Source: Rhizobium indicum
GTDB taxonomy: Bacteria > Pseudomonadota > Alphaproteobacteria > Rhizobiales > Rhizobiaceae
NCBI RefSeq assembly: GCF_005862305.2
Contig: NZ_CP054021.1
Location: 992,001-1,056,000, forward strand
Direction: 5' to 3'
Length of the DNA: 64,000 nucleotides
Shown: piece after piece, positions 17,657 through 28,094 of the stretch
Layout of the letters: the number at the start of each line of letters is the position of its first letter
How positions within the stretch are numbered: position 1 is the stretch's first letter
Notes under the pieces: model-generated
Told to the model about the DNA's origin: nothing
The model's database searches: none
Seen by the model: the letters and a program-made list of their open reading frames with translations, nothing else
Made by a program: the position numbers and the translations under genes

Positions 17657-18718
17657 ATGCGGGAAATATCTCCGACACAGAATTGGATCCTGATCACGAT
17701 CGTCCTTGCGGCCAGCGGCGTCATCTATGATCTGATGTTCTACTCCAATCAGACGCCGATTGTCGGGGCGATCTTCGCGCTCTTCATCGGCATGCCGATC
17801 CTCGCCTTCGAGCGCAAGGTGCTGTTTCGAGCACTCTACCGGCGCATCCAGAAGCTGCCGACCTTCGCCTTCATCATCACCGAGCTGCTGATCTACGAAA
17901 TCCTGATGAGCATCGGCTTTGCCTGCGCCGGCCTGCTGCTCTGGTCGCTCGGCATGGTGAAGCCGGTGTCGCTCCTCGACCTCGTCATCATGCCGTTCGA
18001 AGTCTTCGTCTATGCGTTGGCAGTCTGCACGATGCTGATCTTCGTCTTGCGCGTGCGAGAACTGCTTGGTCGTGAAGTTTTCCTCAGCATGCTCATCAGC
18101 CGCTACCGCAATCCGGTCCGGGAAGAGCGCGTCTTCCTCTTCATCGACCTCGTCGATTCGACGGCTTTTGCCGAAAAGCACGGCGACCTCAGGGCGCAAC
18201 AGCTGCTCAGCTCGCTGTTTGCGACCTTCGCCGAGCCCGTCAGGCGCCACAAGGGCATGATCAACGACTATGTCGGCGATGCAGCGATCATCACCTGGCC
18301 GCTTGCCCGCGGCGTCAAGAATGCGCGCTGCGTGCGCTGCATCTTCGATATCCTTGCCGATATCGAAGCCAATGCCGCCGGCTGGCGGAAAAATTACGGG
18401 CAGGTGCCGAAGCTCCGCGCCGCCCTTCACGGCGGCGAGATCATCACCGCCGAAATCGGCGTCGACCATCACAAGATCAGCTATTTCGGCGATACGGTGA
18501 ACACCACCGCCCGGCTGGAGACGCTCTGCCGCAGTCTGAACCGATCGATTCTGATCTCCAGCGAGCTTGCCCGGCGCATGAAATTTCCCGATGACATATC
18601 CTGCGAGGATCTCGGCACCCATGCCGTGAAGGGGCGCGGCCAGGCGCTCGGCGTCATGGCGCTTTCCTCGCGCGCGGTCACCGTGCTGAACACGCCGGCG
18701 GTCATTCTGCACGGCTGA
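17657..18718 (+). CDS. Membrane-anchored class III adenylate/guanylate cyclase
   Basis: The 353-residue protein has an N-terminal membrane region (about residues 8-130, some four to five hydrophobic segments) and a cytoplasmic class III cyclase domain from about 155. Both metal-binding aspartates are visible: D164 in LFIDLVDSTAF and D208 in YVGDAAIITW. Further family features are KLRAALHGGEIITAEIG and YFGDTVNTTARLETLC. It should make cAMP (or cGMP) in response to a membrane signal; rhizobia carry many such genes. The ATG at 17657 follows AGAGG; a TTG 60 bases earlier is a weaker alternative. Confidence 0.88.
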   Translation: MREISPTQNWILITIVLAASGVIYDLMFYSNQTPIVGAIFALFIGMPILAFERKVLFRALYRRIQKLPTFAFIITELLIYEILMSIGFACAGLLLWSLGMVKPVSLLDLVIMPFEVFVYALAVCTMLIFVLRVRELLGREVFLSMLISRYRNPVREERVFLFIDLVDSTAFAEKHGDLRAQQLLSSLFATFAEPVRRHKGMINDYVGDAAIITWPLARGVKNARCVRCIFDILADIEANAAGWRKNYGQVPKLRAALHGGEIITAEIGVDHHKISYFGDTVNTTARLETLCRSLNRSILISSELARRMKFPDDISCEDLGTHAVKGRGQALGVMALSSRAVTVLNTPAVILHG

Positions 18719-18823
18719 GCACGGTCTGACCTCACGTCACCAAAGCTTCACTCAACCGTCAATTCGCTGACATTAAAGCCCTGCTAAGCGGAAGGCCTTT
18801 GCAATCCGTTCCACGGGGATATT

Positions 18824-20182
18824 ATGAAGAACGTCCTTTTTGCTTCCGTATCGCTTTTCATCCTGGTCGCGGGCGCCGCTTCGGCCGACCAGCAGCAGTT
18901 CCCGGCCAAGCTCGCCGGCCAGGCGATCCTGCCTGCCAACACCATGGTTCCGGCACCGGCCGATGCCCCCGAATTCCTCAAGCATTCCGGCAAGTTTACG
19001 ACGCCGGACCGCAAGCGCACCGAAGCGTTCGGCACCGTTCCCGGTAAGGACGGCGCCCGCGTCACCGATCTGAAGCTTCCCTTCGACGGCCAGCCGATCC
19101 AGGGCTTCTCCGGCGTCAAGACGATGACCGACGGCACCTTCTGGACGCTCTCCGACAACGGCTTCGGCTCGAAGTCCAATTCGTCGGACTCCATGCTCTT
19201 CCTGCACCAGATGAAGTTCGACTGGGCCGGCAACAAGGCTGAAGTCGTCAAGAACCTCTTCCTCTCCGATCCGAACAAGATCGCCCCGTTCCCGATCGTT
19301 CTCGAAGGCAGCGACACGCGTTATCTCACCGGCGCCGACTTCGACATCGAGTCGATCCAGCCGGTTGCCGACGGCTTCTGGCTCGGCGACGAATTCGGTC
19401 CCTACATCCTGAAGTTCGACACGTCAGGCCGCCTCACCGACGTCATCCCGACGACGCTCGACGGCAAGCCGGTGCTTTCGCCCGACAATCCGCTTCTCTC
19501 GGTTCCGGCCAACCCGGCCGCCAAGATGCCGGTCTTCAATCTGAAGCGCTCCGGCGGCTTCGAAGGCCTCGCCATGTCGAAGGACGGCGCCAAGCTCTAC
19601 GGCCTGCTCGAAGGCGCCATCTACAAGGATGACGGCACGGTGGAAACGGTCGACGGCCACACCGCCATCCGCGTCATCGAGTTCGATGTCGCTTCCAAGA
19701 AGTGGACCGGCCGCAGCTGGCTCTATCCGTTCGAAGACAAGGGTGTGTCGATCGGCGACTTCAACATGCTCGACGAAACGACCGCTCTCGTCATCGAGCG
19801 CGACAACGGCGCCGGCACGACGGACAAGGCCTGCGCCGACCCGAAGCAGCCGAAGCCGGATTGCTTCGAAGCTCCGGCCGTGCTGAAGCGCGTCTACAAG
19901 ATCGAGTTCAACGATGCCAATGTCGGCAAAGCCGTCCGCAAGATCGGCTATATCGACCTGCTGAACATCCAGGACCCCGACAACAAGAAGAAGGCCGGCA
20001 GCAAGGACGGCGTCTACGACATGCCGTTCGTGACGATCGAAAACGTCGACCGCGTCGACGCCACGCATATCATTATCGGCAACGACAACAACCTGCCCTT
20101 CTCGGCCGGCCGCGCCGTCGACAAGGCCGACAATGACGAGTTCAGCCTTCTCGAAGTCGGCGAGTTCCTGAACGCGAAGTAA
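18824..20182 (+). CDS. Phytase-like esterase, periplasmic
   Basis: The 452-residue protein has a Sec signal peptide (MKNVLFASVSLFILVAGAASA, cleaved about residue 21) and the beta-propeller domain of the phytase-like esterase family. Typical segments are GFSGVKTMTDGTFWTLSDNGFGSKSNSSD, DIESIQPVADGFWLGDEFGPYILKFD and KRSGGFEGLAMSKDGAKLYGLLEGA. The natural substrate is unknown; members may act on phosphoesters. It starts after a GGGGATATT ribosome site and is followed by a terminator, so it is probably transcribed alone. Confidence 0.85.
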   Translation: MKNVLFASVSLFILVAGAASADQQQFPAKLAGQAILPANTMVPAPADAPEFLKHSGKFTTPDRKRTEAFGTVPGKDGARVTDLKLPFDGQPIQGFSGVKTMTDGTFWTLSDNGFGSKSNSSDSMLFLHQMKFDWAGNKAEVVKNLFLSDPNKIAPFPIVLEGSDTRYLTGADFDIESIQPVADGFWLGDEFGPYILKFDTSGRLTDVIPTTLDGKPVLSPDNPLLSVPANPAAKMPVFNLKRSGGFEGLAMSKDGAKLYGLLEGAIYKDDGTVETVDGHTAIRVIEFDVASKKWTGRSWLYPFEDKGVSIGDFNMLDETTALVIERDNGAGTTDKACADPKQPKPDCFEAPAVLKRVYKIEFNDANVGKAVRKIGYIDLLNIQDPDNKKKAGSKDGVYDMPFVTIENVDRVDATHIIIGNDNNLPFSAGRAVDKADNDEFSLLEVGEFLNAK

Positions 20183-20208
20183 TTCGGCGTTCTGGTGTGA
20201 AGTGCAGA

Positions 20209-20236
20209 GGGTGGCGCGAAGGCGCCGCCCTTTTGT
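20209..20236 (+). terminator. Terminator of the phytase-like gene
   Basis: GGGTGGCGC (20209-20217) pairs with GCGCCGCCC (20222-20230), with one G/T opposition, followed by TTTTGTTT. Confidence 0.75.
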
Positions 20237-20275
20237 TTATGGCAGTTGGATATTTGGCGGCATGCCGTGTGTGCC

Positions 20276-20444
20276 CCCCCTCTGCCCTGCCGGGCATCTC
20301 CCCCACAGGTGGGGAGATTGGCTGGGCGCACCAGCTTCCCCAAACAATGAGCGTCCAGCACGGCGAAACGGTAGATGGGCAGGAAGTTCATGCCACTTGT
20401 GATCTCCCCACCTGTGAGGGAGATGCCCGGCAGGGCAGAGGGGG
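20276..20444. repeat. Long GC-rich inverted-repeat element (MITE-like), copy 1
   Basis: Two 43-44-bp arms (20276-20319 and 20401-20444) are reverse complements with one internal mismatch, enclosing 81 bp. The arms begin CCCCCTCTGCCCTGCC and contain GGGCATCTCCC. A second member with related arms and loop lies at 38696-38869. The element carries no gene; open frames across it are by-products of the palindrome. Confidence 0.8.
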
Positions 20445-20474
20445 CTGGTACGGCACAACGGCCGCAAATCAGAC

Positions 20475-21992
20475 CTACTCGAACCGAAACGCCAACCGCT
20501 TGTTCGTCAGCCTCGACAACTGCTGCAGGCGGCCGTCCAGGCGTTCGCCGGCGAAGTCGCGATACTCGGGCGGCACGACAAATTCGAGGTCGATGTCCGG
20601 GCTCGACGACTTGCGGAAGGTCAGATTCTTGACGATGCCGGGCATCGAGGCCGAGAAGAGGTAGACGACGCGCAGCATGCCGCCGAGCAGCTTGGCGCGC
20701 TCGATGAGCTGCGGCGTGGCGATCTGCGCCAGTTGACCGGTGGCGCCGTCGTCATGCAGGCCTTCGAAACGGTAATAGTTGGAAAGCGCGATAAAGGCGC
20801 GGCCGGGATGACTGATGCCGACGAAAGAGGAGTGGGCGATGACGTTCAGCGCCTGCAGGCCGCGATAGTCCGGATGGGCGCGCCAGCTGATATCGGCCAG
20901 CAGACAGGCCGCCTGACGGTAGCGGCTTTCCTCTTGGGTTTCCTGGATGCCGAAGAGGGGCATCATGCGGCCGGTCCATTCCGCCAGCTCGCGGGCATGC
21001 TCCGGCGAACGGGCACGCAGGATCGCCAGTTCGCCGGCGGCGGCAAGCAGCGGATCCAGGCGGCGCTCGGACTCCGACAGCAGCGAATAGAGATATCCCT
21101 CGCGCACACCCTGCGCCGAGAAGGAAATCACCGACGGCTTCATCGCGCTCAGGACTTCCTTCATGGCGATAGCGCCGAAGGGCAGCAGCGAACGGCGGTG
21201 CTTGGAAACGGCCTGCAGCGCCGGCTCCCTGGAATCGCGCGCGGTCACCTGTTCGAGGAACAGCATCATCGCTTCGAGCGACACCTCATAGCCCTGCATC
21301 ATATGCAGCGGATAATGGGTGATTTCCATGTGCAGCTTGGCAATGTTTCTCCAGGTGCCGCCGACGGCGTAGAAGGTGCGCCCCTCGCCTTTCGACAGCA
21401 GCTTTGCCGTCTTCAGCTGCTTTCGGGCAAAGGTCTGGGCCTTGGAAAGCGAGCCGCCGGCATATTCCGACAGGCGCAGGCCGCCGAGCGGCAGCGTGAT
21501 GCCCTTGCCGAACTCCTTGCCCTTGATATCGATCAGTTCCAGCGAGCCGCCACCGAGGTCGCCGGCAATGCCATCAGGATTGTAGAAACCGCTGATGATG
21601 CCGAGCGAGGCGAATTTTGCCTCTTCCTCGCCCGAGAGCACGCGAACCTTGCGGTTAAGGATGGTTTCTGCCTGATGGATGAAATCAGGACCGTTGCTCG
21701 CCTCGCGCGCGGCCGCCGTCGCCAGCACATACATGGTGGCAGCGCGCGCCTGGTCGGACAGAGCCTTGAAACGGTGCAGCGCCGCCAAAGCCCGCGCGAC
21801 GCTGTCTTCATCCATCTTGCCGGTAAGGGCGACGCCCTTGCCGAGGCCGCAGAGGACCTTTTCGTTGAAGAGGACGGTCGGCGAACGGGACATGCCTTCG
21901 TAGACGACAAGACGAATGGAATTCGATCCAATATCGACGACGGAGACCGGGGCGATCCCCGGAAGGCGCCCCTGGGCTTCAGATTCAACCAT
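20475..21992 (-). CDS. ppx: Exopolyphosphatase (Ppx/GppA family)
   Basis: The enzyme removes terminal phosphates from polyphosphate, and relatives also act on pppGpp. The 505-residue protein has the ASKHA phosphate-binding motifs VSVVDIGSNSIRLVVYEG (about residues 17-34) and DLGGGSLEL (about 144-152), followed by the helical C-terminal domain with HPDYRGLQALNVIAHSSF. It starts 12 bases after the ppk stop codon, so the polyphosphate-making and -degrading enzymes share a transcript. An MITE-like repeat lies just beyond its stop. Confidence 0.94.
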   Translation of the reverse strand: MVESEAQGRLPGIAPVSVVDIGSNSIRLVVYEGMSRSPTVLFNEKVLCGLGKGVALTGKMDEDSVARALAALHRFKALSDQARAATMYVLATAAAREASNGPDFIHQAETILNRKVRVLSGEEEAKFASLGIISGFYNPDGIAGDLGGGSLELIDIKGKEFGKGITLPLGGLRLSEYAGGSLSKAQTFARKQLKTAKLLSKGEGRTFYAVGGTWRNIAKLHMEITHYPLHMMQGYEVSLEAMMLFLEQVTARDSREPALQAVSKHRRSLLPFGAIAMKEVLSAMKPSVISFSAQGVREGYLYSLLSESERRLDPLLAAAGELAILRARSPEHARELAEWTGRMMPLFGIQETQEESRYRQAACLLADISWRAHPDYRGLQALNVIAHSSFVGISHPGRAFIALSNYYRFEGLHDDGATGQLAQIATPQLIERAKLLGGMLRVVYLFSASMPGIVKNLTFRKSSSPDIDLEFVVPPEYRDFAGERLDGRLQQLSRLTNKRLAFRFE

Positions 21993-22004
21993 TTAGGTCC
22001 AGTA

Positions 22005-24209
22005 TTACTTGTTGTTGCGGCCTTCGAGCAGGCCGGCGATCAGCTTCGGCGCACTGGACTTCAGAGCTTCACCACGGCCGGACAGGCTCGGATTGGTCAT
22101 GAAATACTGCTGCGCGTTGAACGGTTCTTCGCCCCTGCGCACTTCCATGCGACGCGACGTACCGTCGGGCAATATCTCGTAGCTTTGTTGATTGTCAATC
22201 ACGTTGCCAAGCATAATCTGTGACAAGACCTGCTCGTGAACGGTGGGATTCGTCAGCGGAACCATGGTTTCGACGCGGCGATCAAGGTTTCTCGGCATCA
22301 TGTCGGCCGAGCCGATGTAAACCAGCGCCTTGTCGGACGGCAGGCCGTGGCCGTTGCCGAAGCAGAAGATGCGGCTGTGTTCGAGGAAGCGGCCGACGAT
22401 CGACTTGACGCGGATCTTTTCCGAAAGGCCAGGCACCTGCGGACGCAGGCAGCAGATGCCGCGCACGACGAGATCGATCTCGACGCCGGCATGGCTGGCG
22501 CGATAGAGCGCGTCGATTATGTCGGGATCGACAAGCGAATTCATCTTCATCCAGATCGCCGCCGGTGCACCGTTCCTGGCGTGCTGGACCTCTTCCTCGA
22601 TGTGACGCAGGATGCGCGAGCGCATCGTATAGGGCGAGATGGCGAGCTGCATGCCCTCTTCCGGCTCGCCGTAGCCGGTGATGAAGTTGAAGATGTTCGC
22701 CATGTCGTGGGCGATGACGGGATTGCAGGTGAAGTAGGAGAGATCGGTATAGATCTTCGCGGTGATCGGGTGATAGTTGCCGGTGCCGAGATGGCAATAG
22801 GTACGCAGTTTGCCATCCTCGCGACGGACGACCAGCGACATCTTGGCGTGGGTCTTGAGCTCAATGAAGCCGAAGACGACCTGGACGCCGGCACGCTCGA
22901 GGTCGCGCGCCCAGCGGATGTTCGCCTCTTCGTCGAAGCGGGCCTTGAGCTCGACCAGCGCCGTCACCGACTTGCCGGCTTCGGCGGCATCGATCAGCGC
23001 GCGAACGATCGGGCTGTCGTTGGAGGTGCGGTAAAGCGTCTGCTTTATCGCCAGGACGTCAGGATCGCGCGCAGCCTGGAGAAGAAACTGGACCACCACG
23101 TCGAAGGATTCGTAGGGGTGATGGACGACCATGTCCTTTTCGCGGATGGCGGCGAAGCAGTCGCCGGCATGTTCGCGGACGCGCTCGGGAAATCGCGCAT
23201 TGTAGGAGGGAAAGCGCAGATCGTCGCGGGGCGCCTTAGTGATCTCAGACAGGGTGTTCAGCGCCAGAAGACCAGGCAGAACGGCGACGCGATTATCAGG
23301 GATATTGAGCGCCTGAACGACGAACTGACGCAGCGAGGCCGGCATTTCCGAGTCGGTCTCGATGCGGATGACCTTACCGCGGCGGCGGCGTTTCAGCGCC
23401 GTTTCGAAGAAGCGGACGAGATCCTCGGCCTCTTCCTCGACTTCGATATCGCTGTCGCGGATGACTCGGAACGTACCGGAGCCCTGCACCTCGTAACCCG
23501 GGTAGAGCCGATGGATGAAGATGTTGGCGACATCTTCCAGCGTGATGTAGCGGATTGTGTTTCCATCATCCGGCAGGCGGACGAAGCGGTCGAGCGCCAC
23601 CGGCAGGCGCAGCAGCGCCGTCATCGGCTCGCGGCCGTTCTTGCTGACGAGCTGCAGACCGATCGAAAAGCCGAGATTTGGAATGAAGGGGAACGGATGG
23701 GCGGGATCGATCGACAGCGGCGTCAGCACGGGGAAGATCGCCTGTTCGAATTCGGCGGCCAGCCACTGGCGGTCGCCCTCGCTCAAGGCGCCGGGGCGCA
23801 CGATCAGGATGTCTTCCTTGGCGAGATATTGCTGCAGCACGGCGAGCGAGGCCTGCTGCTCCATCTGCAGATGGTCAATCTCCTGCAGGATCGAGTCGAG
23901 CTGCTCGGCCGGCGTCTTGCCGTCCGGGCTGCGGATGGCGATATTCTGGCGTACCTGGCCCTCGAGGCCGGCGACACGCACCATGAAGAATTCATCGAGG
24001 TTGGCGGCCGAGATCGACAGGAAGCGGACACGCTCGAGCAACGGATGCTCGGTATTCAAAGTTTCTTCCAGGACACGGCGGTTGAACTGCAGCCAGGAGA
24101 ATTCTCGGTTGATGAAGCGCTCGGGGCTCTTGAGCAGCTCTTCCAGCGGGGGGGTGTTGTCGTTGATTTCCGGAGTGAGTTCCTGATGTTCTGCGACTGC
24201 ACTATCCAT
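22005..24209 (-). CDS. ppk: Polyphosphate kinase 1
   Basis: PPK1 polymerises the gamma phosphate of ATP into polyphosphate at the membrane. The 734-residue protein has the N-terminal domain ([18 protein letters not shown]), the phospholipase-D-like catalytic halves with [14 protein letters not shown] and the histidine motif of the phospho-enzyme ([10 protein letters not shown]), and [11 protein letters not shown]. The start [14 protein letters not shown] is the first plausible ATG, 66 bases after hdaA. ppx follows directly. Confidence 0.96.
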   Translation of the reverse strand: MDSAVAEHQELTPEINDNTPPLEELLKSPERFINREFSWLQFNRRVLEETLNTEHPLLERVRFLSISAANLDEFFMVRVAGLEGQVRQNIAIRSPDGKTPAEQLDSILQEIDHLQMEQQASLAVLQQYLAKEDILIVRPGALSEGDRQWLAAEFEQAIFPVLTPLSIDPAHPFPFIPNLGFSIGLQLVSKNGREPMTALLRLPVALDRFVRLPDDGNTIRYITLEDVANIFIHRLYPGYEVQGSGTFRVIRDSDIEVEEEAEDLVRFFETALKRRRRGKVIRIETDSEMPASLRQFVVQALNIPDNRVAVLPGLLALNTLSEITKAPRDDLRFPSYNARFPERVREHAGDCFAAIREKDMVVHHPYESFDVVVQFLLQAARDPDVLAIKQTLYRTSNDSPIVRALIDAAEAGKSVTALVELKARFDEEANIRWARDLERAGVQVVFGFIELKTHAKMSLVVRREDGKLRTYCHLGTGNYHPITAKIYTDLSYFTCNPVIAHDMANIFNFITGYGEPEEGMQLAISPYTMRSRILRHIEEEVQHARNGAPAAIWMKMNSLVDPDIIDALYRASHAGVEIDLVVRGICCLRPQVPGLSEKIRVKSIVGRFLEHSRIFCFGNGHGLPSDKALVYIGSADMMPRNLDRRVETMVPLTNPTVHEQVLSQIMLGNVIDNQQSYEILPDGTSRRMEVRRGEEPFNAQQYFMTNPSLSGRGEALKSSAPKLIAGLLEGRNNK

Positions 24210-24275
24210 GGTCCGCTTACCCCGTTTTCAATCGCCAAAGGCAATTATATCAGTTTGACGACGGAACTGTGACAG

Positions 24276-24989
24276 TCAATCGGCCGGTTCCGAATTTCCC
24301 AATTCATTCAATACTTCGGCAGCAAGAGACCGGGTGATTTTCGTGCCCCGCGACAGGGCCAGCCGATCAAGCCTTTCCACGATTGTCTGGGCCGCGTTTA
24401 GCGACCGCTCCATCCTGACAACGATATAGAGCACGAGTTTGTCATCTATATAAAGCTGCCGGTCGGCAAAGAGCTTGACGATCACCTGCGACAACAGCGC
24501 CTCATCGGGTTCGCCGATCTCGACGACGGTTGCCGCTTTCAGGCGCGAGCGCAGATCGGGCAGCAAAACCGGCCACGACATCGGCCAGAGTCGGCTGGTC
24601 ATCAACAGGCTGGTACCGTTTTCGCGGACGCTGTTGATGACGTGGAAGAGCGCATTGTCGTCGAATCCGAGGCGGTCGGCGTCCTCGAACAGCACCGGGC
24701 CGGCAGCGGCGGCAACCGCGGCGTCCGAGCCAAGCTCGGGATGGATATCGACGGCGCCGCTCAATTCCCGCCAGATGCGGGCGAGATGCGATTTTCCCGA
24801 ACCGACGGGGCCGGCGAGCAAGACGACCGGCGATGGCCATGCCGGCCAGGCATCGACGATCGAAACGGCGGCGGCAAGACGCTCCGAGATCAGGAGGTCG
24901 TCGCGCCCGCTTGCGGCATCGTGCGAAAAGACCAGCGGCAGCTGCTCTCCGGCCTTGCGCTTCGGATCAGCGTTTTTCACGTCATTCAT
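24276..24989 (-). CDS. hdaA: DnaA-related regulator HdaA (AAA+ domain only)
   Basis: The 237-residue protein is a shortened DnaA homolog: P-loop GPVGSGKS (about residues 60-67), Walker B PVLFEDADRL, sensor region SLLMTSRLWP and arginine-rich box VRMERSLNAAQTIVERLD. It lacks the DnaA DNA-binding domain IV. The segment Q16-LPLVF matches the hexapeptide by which Hda proteins bind the DNA polymerase sliding clamp. Hda promotes hydrolysis of DnaA-ATP after replication starts. ATG 24989 (MNDVKNADPK) was chosen; it overlaps the end of the AI-2E gene by 8 bases. ppk follows. Confidence 0.88.
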   Translation of the reverse strand: MNDVKNADPKRKAGEQLPLVFSHDAASGRDDLLISERLAAAVSIVDAWPAWPSPVVLLAGPVGSGKSHLARIWRELSGAVDIHPELGSDAAVAAAAGPVLFEDADRLGFDDNALFHVINSVRENGTSLLMTSRLWPMSWPVLLPDLRSRLKAATVVEIGEPDEALLSQVIVKLFADRQLYIDDKLVLYIVVRMERSLNAAQTIVERLDRLALSRGTKITRSLAAEVLNELGNSEPAD

Positions 24990-26106
24990 TGGGAACTGAT
25001 TTCGTCTTCCGGGCGCGGCCACTGGGCGACCCGCCAAAATAAAGATCACTCTGAAGGTAGCGTGAAAGCGCGAAACGAACAAGGACGCCGACGGCCGCCG
25101 CCGCCGGCACGGCAACCAGAAGCCCGACGAAACCGAAGAGCGCGCCGAAGGCAAAGAGCGCAAACATCAGCCAGACCGGATGCAGGCCGACACTGGAGCC
25201 GACGAGCTTCGGCTGCAGAATGTTGCCTTCCAGGAACTGACCGCTGAAGAAGACAACGAGCACCAGGCCGATCCACGGATAATCGGGCCAGAACTGCACA
25301 AGCGCGACGCCGACCGCCAGCACGAGGCCAACCATCGAGCCGACATAGGGAATGAAGCTGATCATGCCGGCGAAGAGGCCGATCAGCAGGCCGAAATTCA
25401 GCCCGACGAGAGAAAGGCCGACGGCATAATAGATGCCGAGGATGAGGCAGAGCGAGCCCTGGCCGCGGATGAAGCCGGCAATCGCCTGGTCGATCTCCTT
25501 GGCGATCTGGCGAACATCGCTGACATAATCGCGCGGGATCCATTGGTCGACCTTGGCGACCATGCGGTCCCAATCGAGCAGGATGTAGAAGGCGACGACG
25601 GGGGTGACGACGAGCAGCGATATGACGTCGACGATCGCCTTGCCGGAATTCCAGATCTGCGCAAAGAGCCCGGTGAGGAAGCCCATGCCCTCCGACAGGA
25701 TGCCCGAGAGATTGTCCTTGATCGTGCCCATCTGGTTCTCGACCCAGTCCGGCAGCAGCGAATTCTGCGCCTGCGCGATGAACTGCTGTAATTGGCTGAT
25801 ATAACCCGGCAGACGTTGAGCGAAATCGTTGAACTGGCTGATCAGCACCGGAATGAGGATCATCAGCGCCAGCGCGAAGACGATGACGAAGGCAACGAGA
25901 ATGCCGATGGTCGCCATCATGCGGCTCAGACCCAGCCGCTCCAGCCGGTCGGCCACCGGATCGAGGAAATAGGCGATCGCCATGCCGGCGATGAAGGGCA
26001 GCAGGATCGAGCTGAAGACATAGAGAAAGGCGATGAAAAAGACGAGCGCCGCCAGCCAGAAGAAGATCTGACGCTTGAGAATGTTCCCACTGACTTGCTG
26101 TGGCAT
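24982..26106 (-). CDS. AI-2E family transporter (PerM-like)
   Basis: The 374-residue inner-membrane protein has about seven to eight membrane segments: a pair at residues 14-60, one around 80-105, and a C-terminal cluster from 220 with GLSLVGLNFGLLIGLFAGMISFIPYVGSMVG, typical of the family. Members transport varied small solutes or act as Na+/H+ antiporters; the substrate is not predictable. ATG 26106 (MPQQVSGNILKRQ) follows GGGGAAGG and was preferred to a start 156 bases upstream. It leads the group with hdaA, ppk and ppx and is divergent from purM. Confidence 0.87.
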   Translation of the reverse strand: MPQQVSGNILKRQIFFWLAALVFFIAFLYVFSSILLPFIAGMAIAYFLDPVADRLERLGLSRMMATIGILVAFVIVFALALMILIPVLISQFNDFAQRLPGYISQLQQFIAQAQNSLLPDWVENQMGTIKDNLSGILSEGMGFLTGLFAQIWNSGKAIVDVISLLVVTPVVAFYILLDWDRMVAKVDQWIPRDYVSDVRQIAKEIDQAIAGFIRGQGSLCLILGIYYAVGLSLVGLNFGLLIGLFAGMISFIPYVGSMVGLVLAVGVALVQFWPDYPWIGLVLVVFFSGQFLEGNILQPKLVGSSVGLHPVWLMFALFAFGALFGFVGLLVAVPAAAAVGVLVRFALSRYLQSDLYFGGSPSGRARKTKSVPNE

Positions 26107-26352
26107 TGCCTTCCCCGCTGATCGCTCGCCGCCGCCGAACGCCGCATGCGATCCGAAGCGGCCATTCAGCACATAGGATGCAGGCGCAAAGATGGTCAAC
26201 CCTGTCGCGCCGAATCCCGGAAAGGCCGGAAGAAGACGCGGGAAATTGGGGGCTTTTGCCATGCAGCGCTTGCATAAAAGCCCCTGTCATGCAATTGCGA
26301 CCGGCAGATGACGCGGCACGTTTGCCGCCTGAAATAGCCATCGGAGACCAGC

Positions 26353-27426
26353 ATGAGCCAGTCTGGGAAAAACGGCCTGACATATAGCGATGCGGGCGTC
26401 GACATCGATGCCGGCAACCTGCTCGTCGAGAAGATCAAGCCGGCGGTGCGCTCGACCCGCCGTCCCGGCGCCGACGGCGAGATCGGCGGCTTCGGCGGGC
26501 TTTTCGACCTCAAGGCGGCAGGCTTTACCGATCCGGTTCTGGTCGCCGCCAATGACGGCGTCGGCACCAAGCTGAAGATCGCGATCGATGCCGACTATCA
26601 CGACACCGTCGGCATCGACCTCGTCGCCATGTGCGTCAACGATCTTGTGGTACAGGGCGCCGAGCCGCTGTTCTTCCTCGATTATTTCGCGACCGGCAAG
26701 CTCGACCCCGACCAGGGCGCGGCCATCGTCGGCGGCATTGCCGCCGGTTGCCGCGAGGCCGGCTGCGCGTTGATCGGCGGCGAGACGGCCGAGATGCCCG
26801 GCATGTATTCCTCCGGCGACTACGATCTCGCCGGCTTTGCTGTCGGTGCGGCCGAACGCGGCAAGCTCCTGCCATCCGGCGATATTGCCGAGGGTGACGT
26901 GATCCTCGGCCTTGCCTCCTCCGGCGTCCATTCCAATGGCTTCTCGCTGGTGCGCAAGATCGTCGAATTGTCCGGCCTCGATTGGGATGCACCGGCGCCG
27001 TTCGCCGAAGGCAAGAAGCTTGGCGAAGCCCTGCTCGAGCCGACACGCATCTATGTGAAGCCGCTTCTGAAGGCGATCCGCGAGACCGGCGCCATCAAGG
27101 CGCTGGCGCACATCACCGGCGGCGGCTTCCCGGAAAATATTCCGCGCGTGCTGCCGAAGCATCTGGCGGCCGAGATCGATCTTGCCGCCGTCAAGGTGCC
27201 GCCGGTGTTTTCGTGGCTCGCCAAGACGGGCGGCGTCGAAGCCAAGGAAATGCTGCGCACCTTCAACTGCGGCGTCGGCATGATCGCCGTCGTTGCCGGC
27301 GAGAATGTCGCGACGGTTTCCGCCGCACTCGAAGCCGAGGGCGAGACAGTTATCACGCTCGGCCGCATGATCGCCCGCGAAGAAGGCGCTGCCGGCACGG
27401 TCTACAAGGGCACGCTTGCCATATGA
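26353..27426 (+). CDS. purM: Phosphoribosylformylglycinamidine cyclo-ligase
   Basis: PurM closes the imidazole ring in purine synthesis, turning FGAM and ATP into AIR. The 357-residue protein has the family start [23 protein letters not shown], the motif FGGLFDL, the ATP-site region [28 protein letters not shown] and [14 protein letters not shown]. Its stop codon overlaps the purN start (ATGA), so the two are translationally coupled. The 246-bp region before it also holds the promoter of the divergent AI-2E gene. Confidence 0.97.
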   Translation: MSQSGKNGLTYSDAGVDIDAGNLLVEKIKPAVRSTRRPGADGEIGGFGGLFDLKAAGFTDPVLVAANDGVGTKLKIAIDADYHDTVGIDLVAMCVNDLVVQGAEPLFFLDYFATGKLDPDQGAAIVGGIAAGCREAGCALIGGETAEMPGMYSSGDYDLAGFAVGAAERGKLLPSGDIAEGDVILGLASSGVHSNGFSLVRKIVELSGLDWDAPAPFAEGKKLGEALLEPTRIYVKPLLKAIRETGAIKALAHITGGGFPENIPRVLPKHLAAEIDLAAVKVPPVFSWLAKTGGVEAKEMLRTFNCGVGMIAVVAGENVATVSAALEAEGETVITLGRMIAREEGAAGTVYKGTLAI

Positions 27427-28094
27427 GCTCGCCGCGCAAACGCGCCGTCGTCTTCATATCAGGCAGCGGCTCCAACATGATGGCGCTGGTTGCGGCGGCA
27501 AAGGCAGCCGACTATCCGGCCGAGATCGTCGGGGTGATCTCCGACAAGGCGGATGCCGGCGGGCTTGCCAAGGCCGCCGCCGAAGGCATCGCCACCTTCG
27601 CTTTTCCCCGCAAGGACTACGCCAGCAAGGATGCGCATGAGGCGGCGATCTTTTCGGCGCTCGACGAGCTTAAACCCGATATTCTTTGCCTGGCAGGCTA
27701 CATGCGGCTGCTGACGGCGACATTCATCCAGCGTTACGAAGGCCGGATGCTCAACATCCACCCTTCCCTGCTGCCGCTGTTTCCCGGCCTGCATACGCAT
27801 CAGCGGGCCATCGACGCCGGCATGCGGATCGCCGGCTGCACGGTGCATTTCGTCACCGAAGGCATGGATGAGGGGCCGGTGATCGGCCAGGCGGCCGTGC
27901 CGGTTCTTTCCGGCGACACGGCCGAAAGCCTTGCCGCGCGTGTGCTCACCATCGAACACCAGATCTATCCACAAGCGCTGCGGCTCTTTGCCGAAGGCCG
28001 TGTGACGATGGAAGGCGGCAAGGCCGTCGGCGCGGAGGCTTCGACCGCCGCACCCAAGACCCAGCTTATTTCGCTGATCGGCGACCGCGCTTAA
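27423..28094 (+). CDS. purN: Phosphoribosylglycinamide formyltransferase
   Basis: PurN transfers a formyl group from 10-formyl-THF to GAR in purine synthesis. The 223-residue protein starts [23 protein letters not shown] and has the folate and catalytic segments [22 protein letters not shown] (catalytic Asn-His) and [19 protein letters not shown] (Asp). The start is the ATG overlapping the purM stop; the open frame continues far upstream inside purM without meaning. Its TAA stop shares a TTAA with the stop codon of the convergent phnM gene. Confidence 0.96.
   Translation: MSSPRKRAVVFISGSGSNMMALVAAAKAADYPAEIVGVISDKADAGGLAKAAAEGIATFAFPRKDYASKDAHEAAIFSALDELKPDILCLAGYMRLLTATFIQRYEGRMLNIHPSLLPLFPGLHTHQRAIDAGMRIAGCTVHFVTEGMDEGPVIGQAAVPVLSGDTAESLAARVLTIEHQIYPQALRLFAEGRVTMEGGKAVGAEASTAAPKTQLISLIGDRA

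Noticed and set aside
20197..20664. Open frames across the palindromic element at 20276-20444
   Set aside because: They are by-products of the inverted repeat and the antisense of ppx.
22236..24272. 678-codon plus-strand frame over ppk
   Set aside because: Antisense shadow of ppk, low-complexity Arg/Asp-rich translation, no ribosome site.
26982..27422. Extended purN start inside purM
   Set aside because: The conserved PurN start is the ATG at 27423; the upstream frame is only an open shadow of purM.
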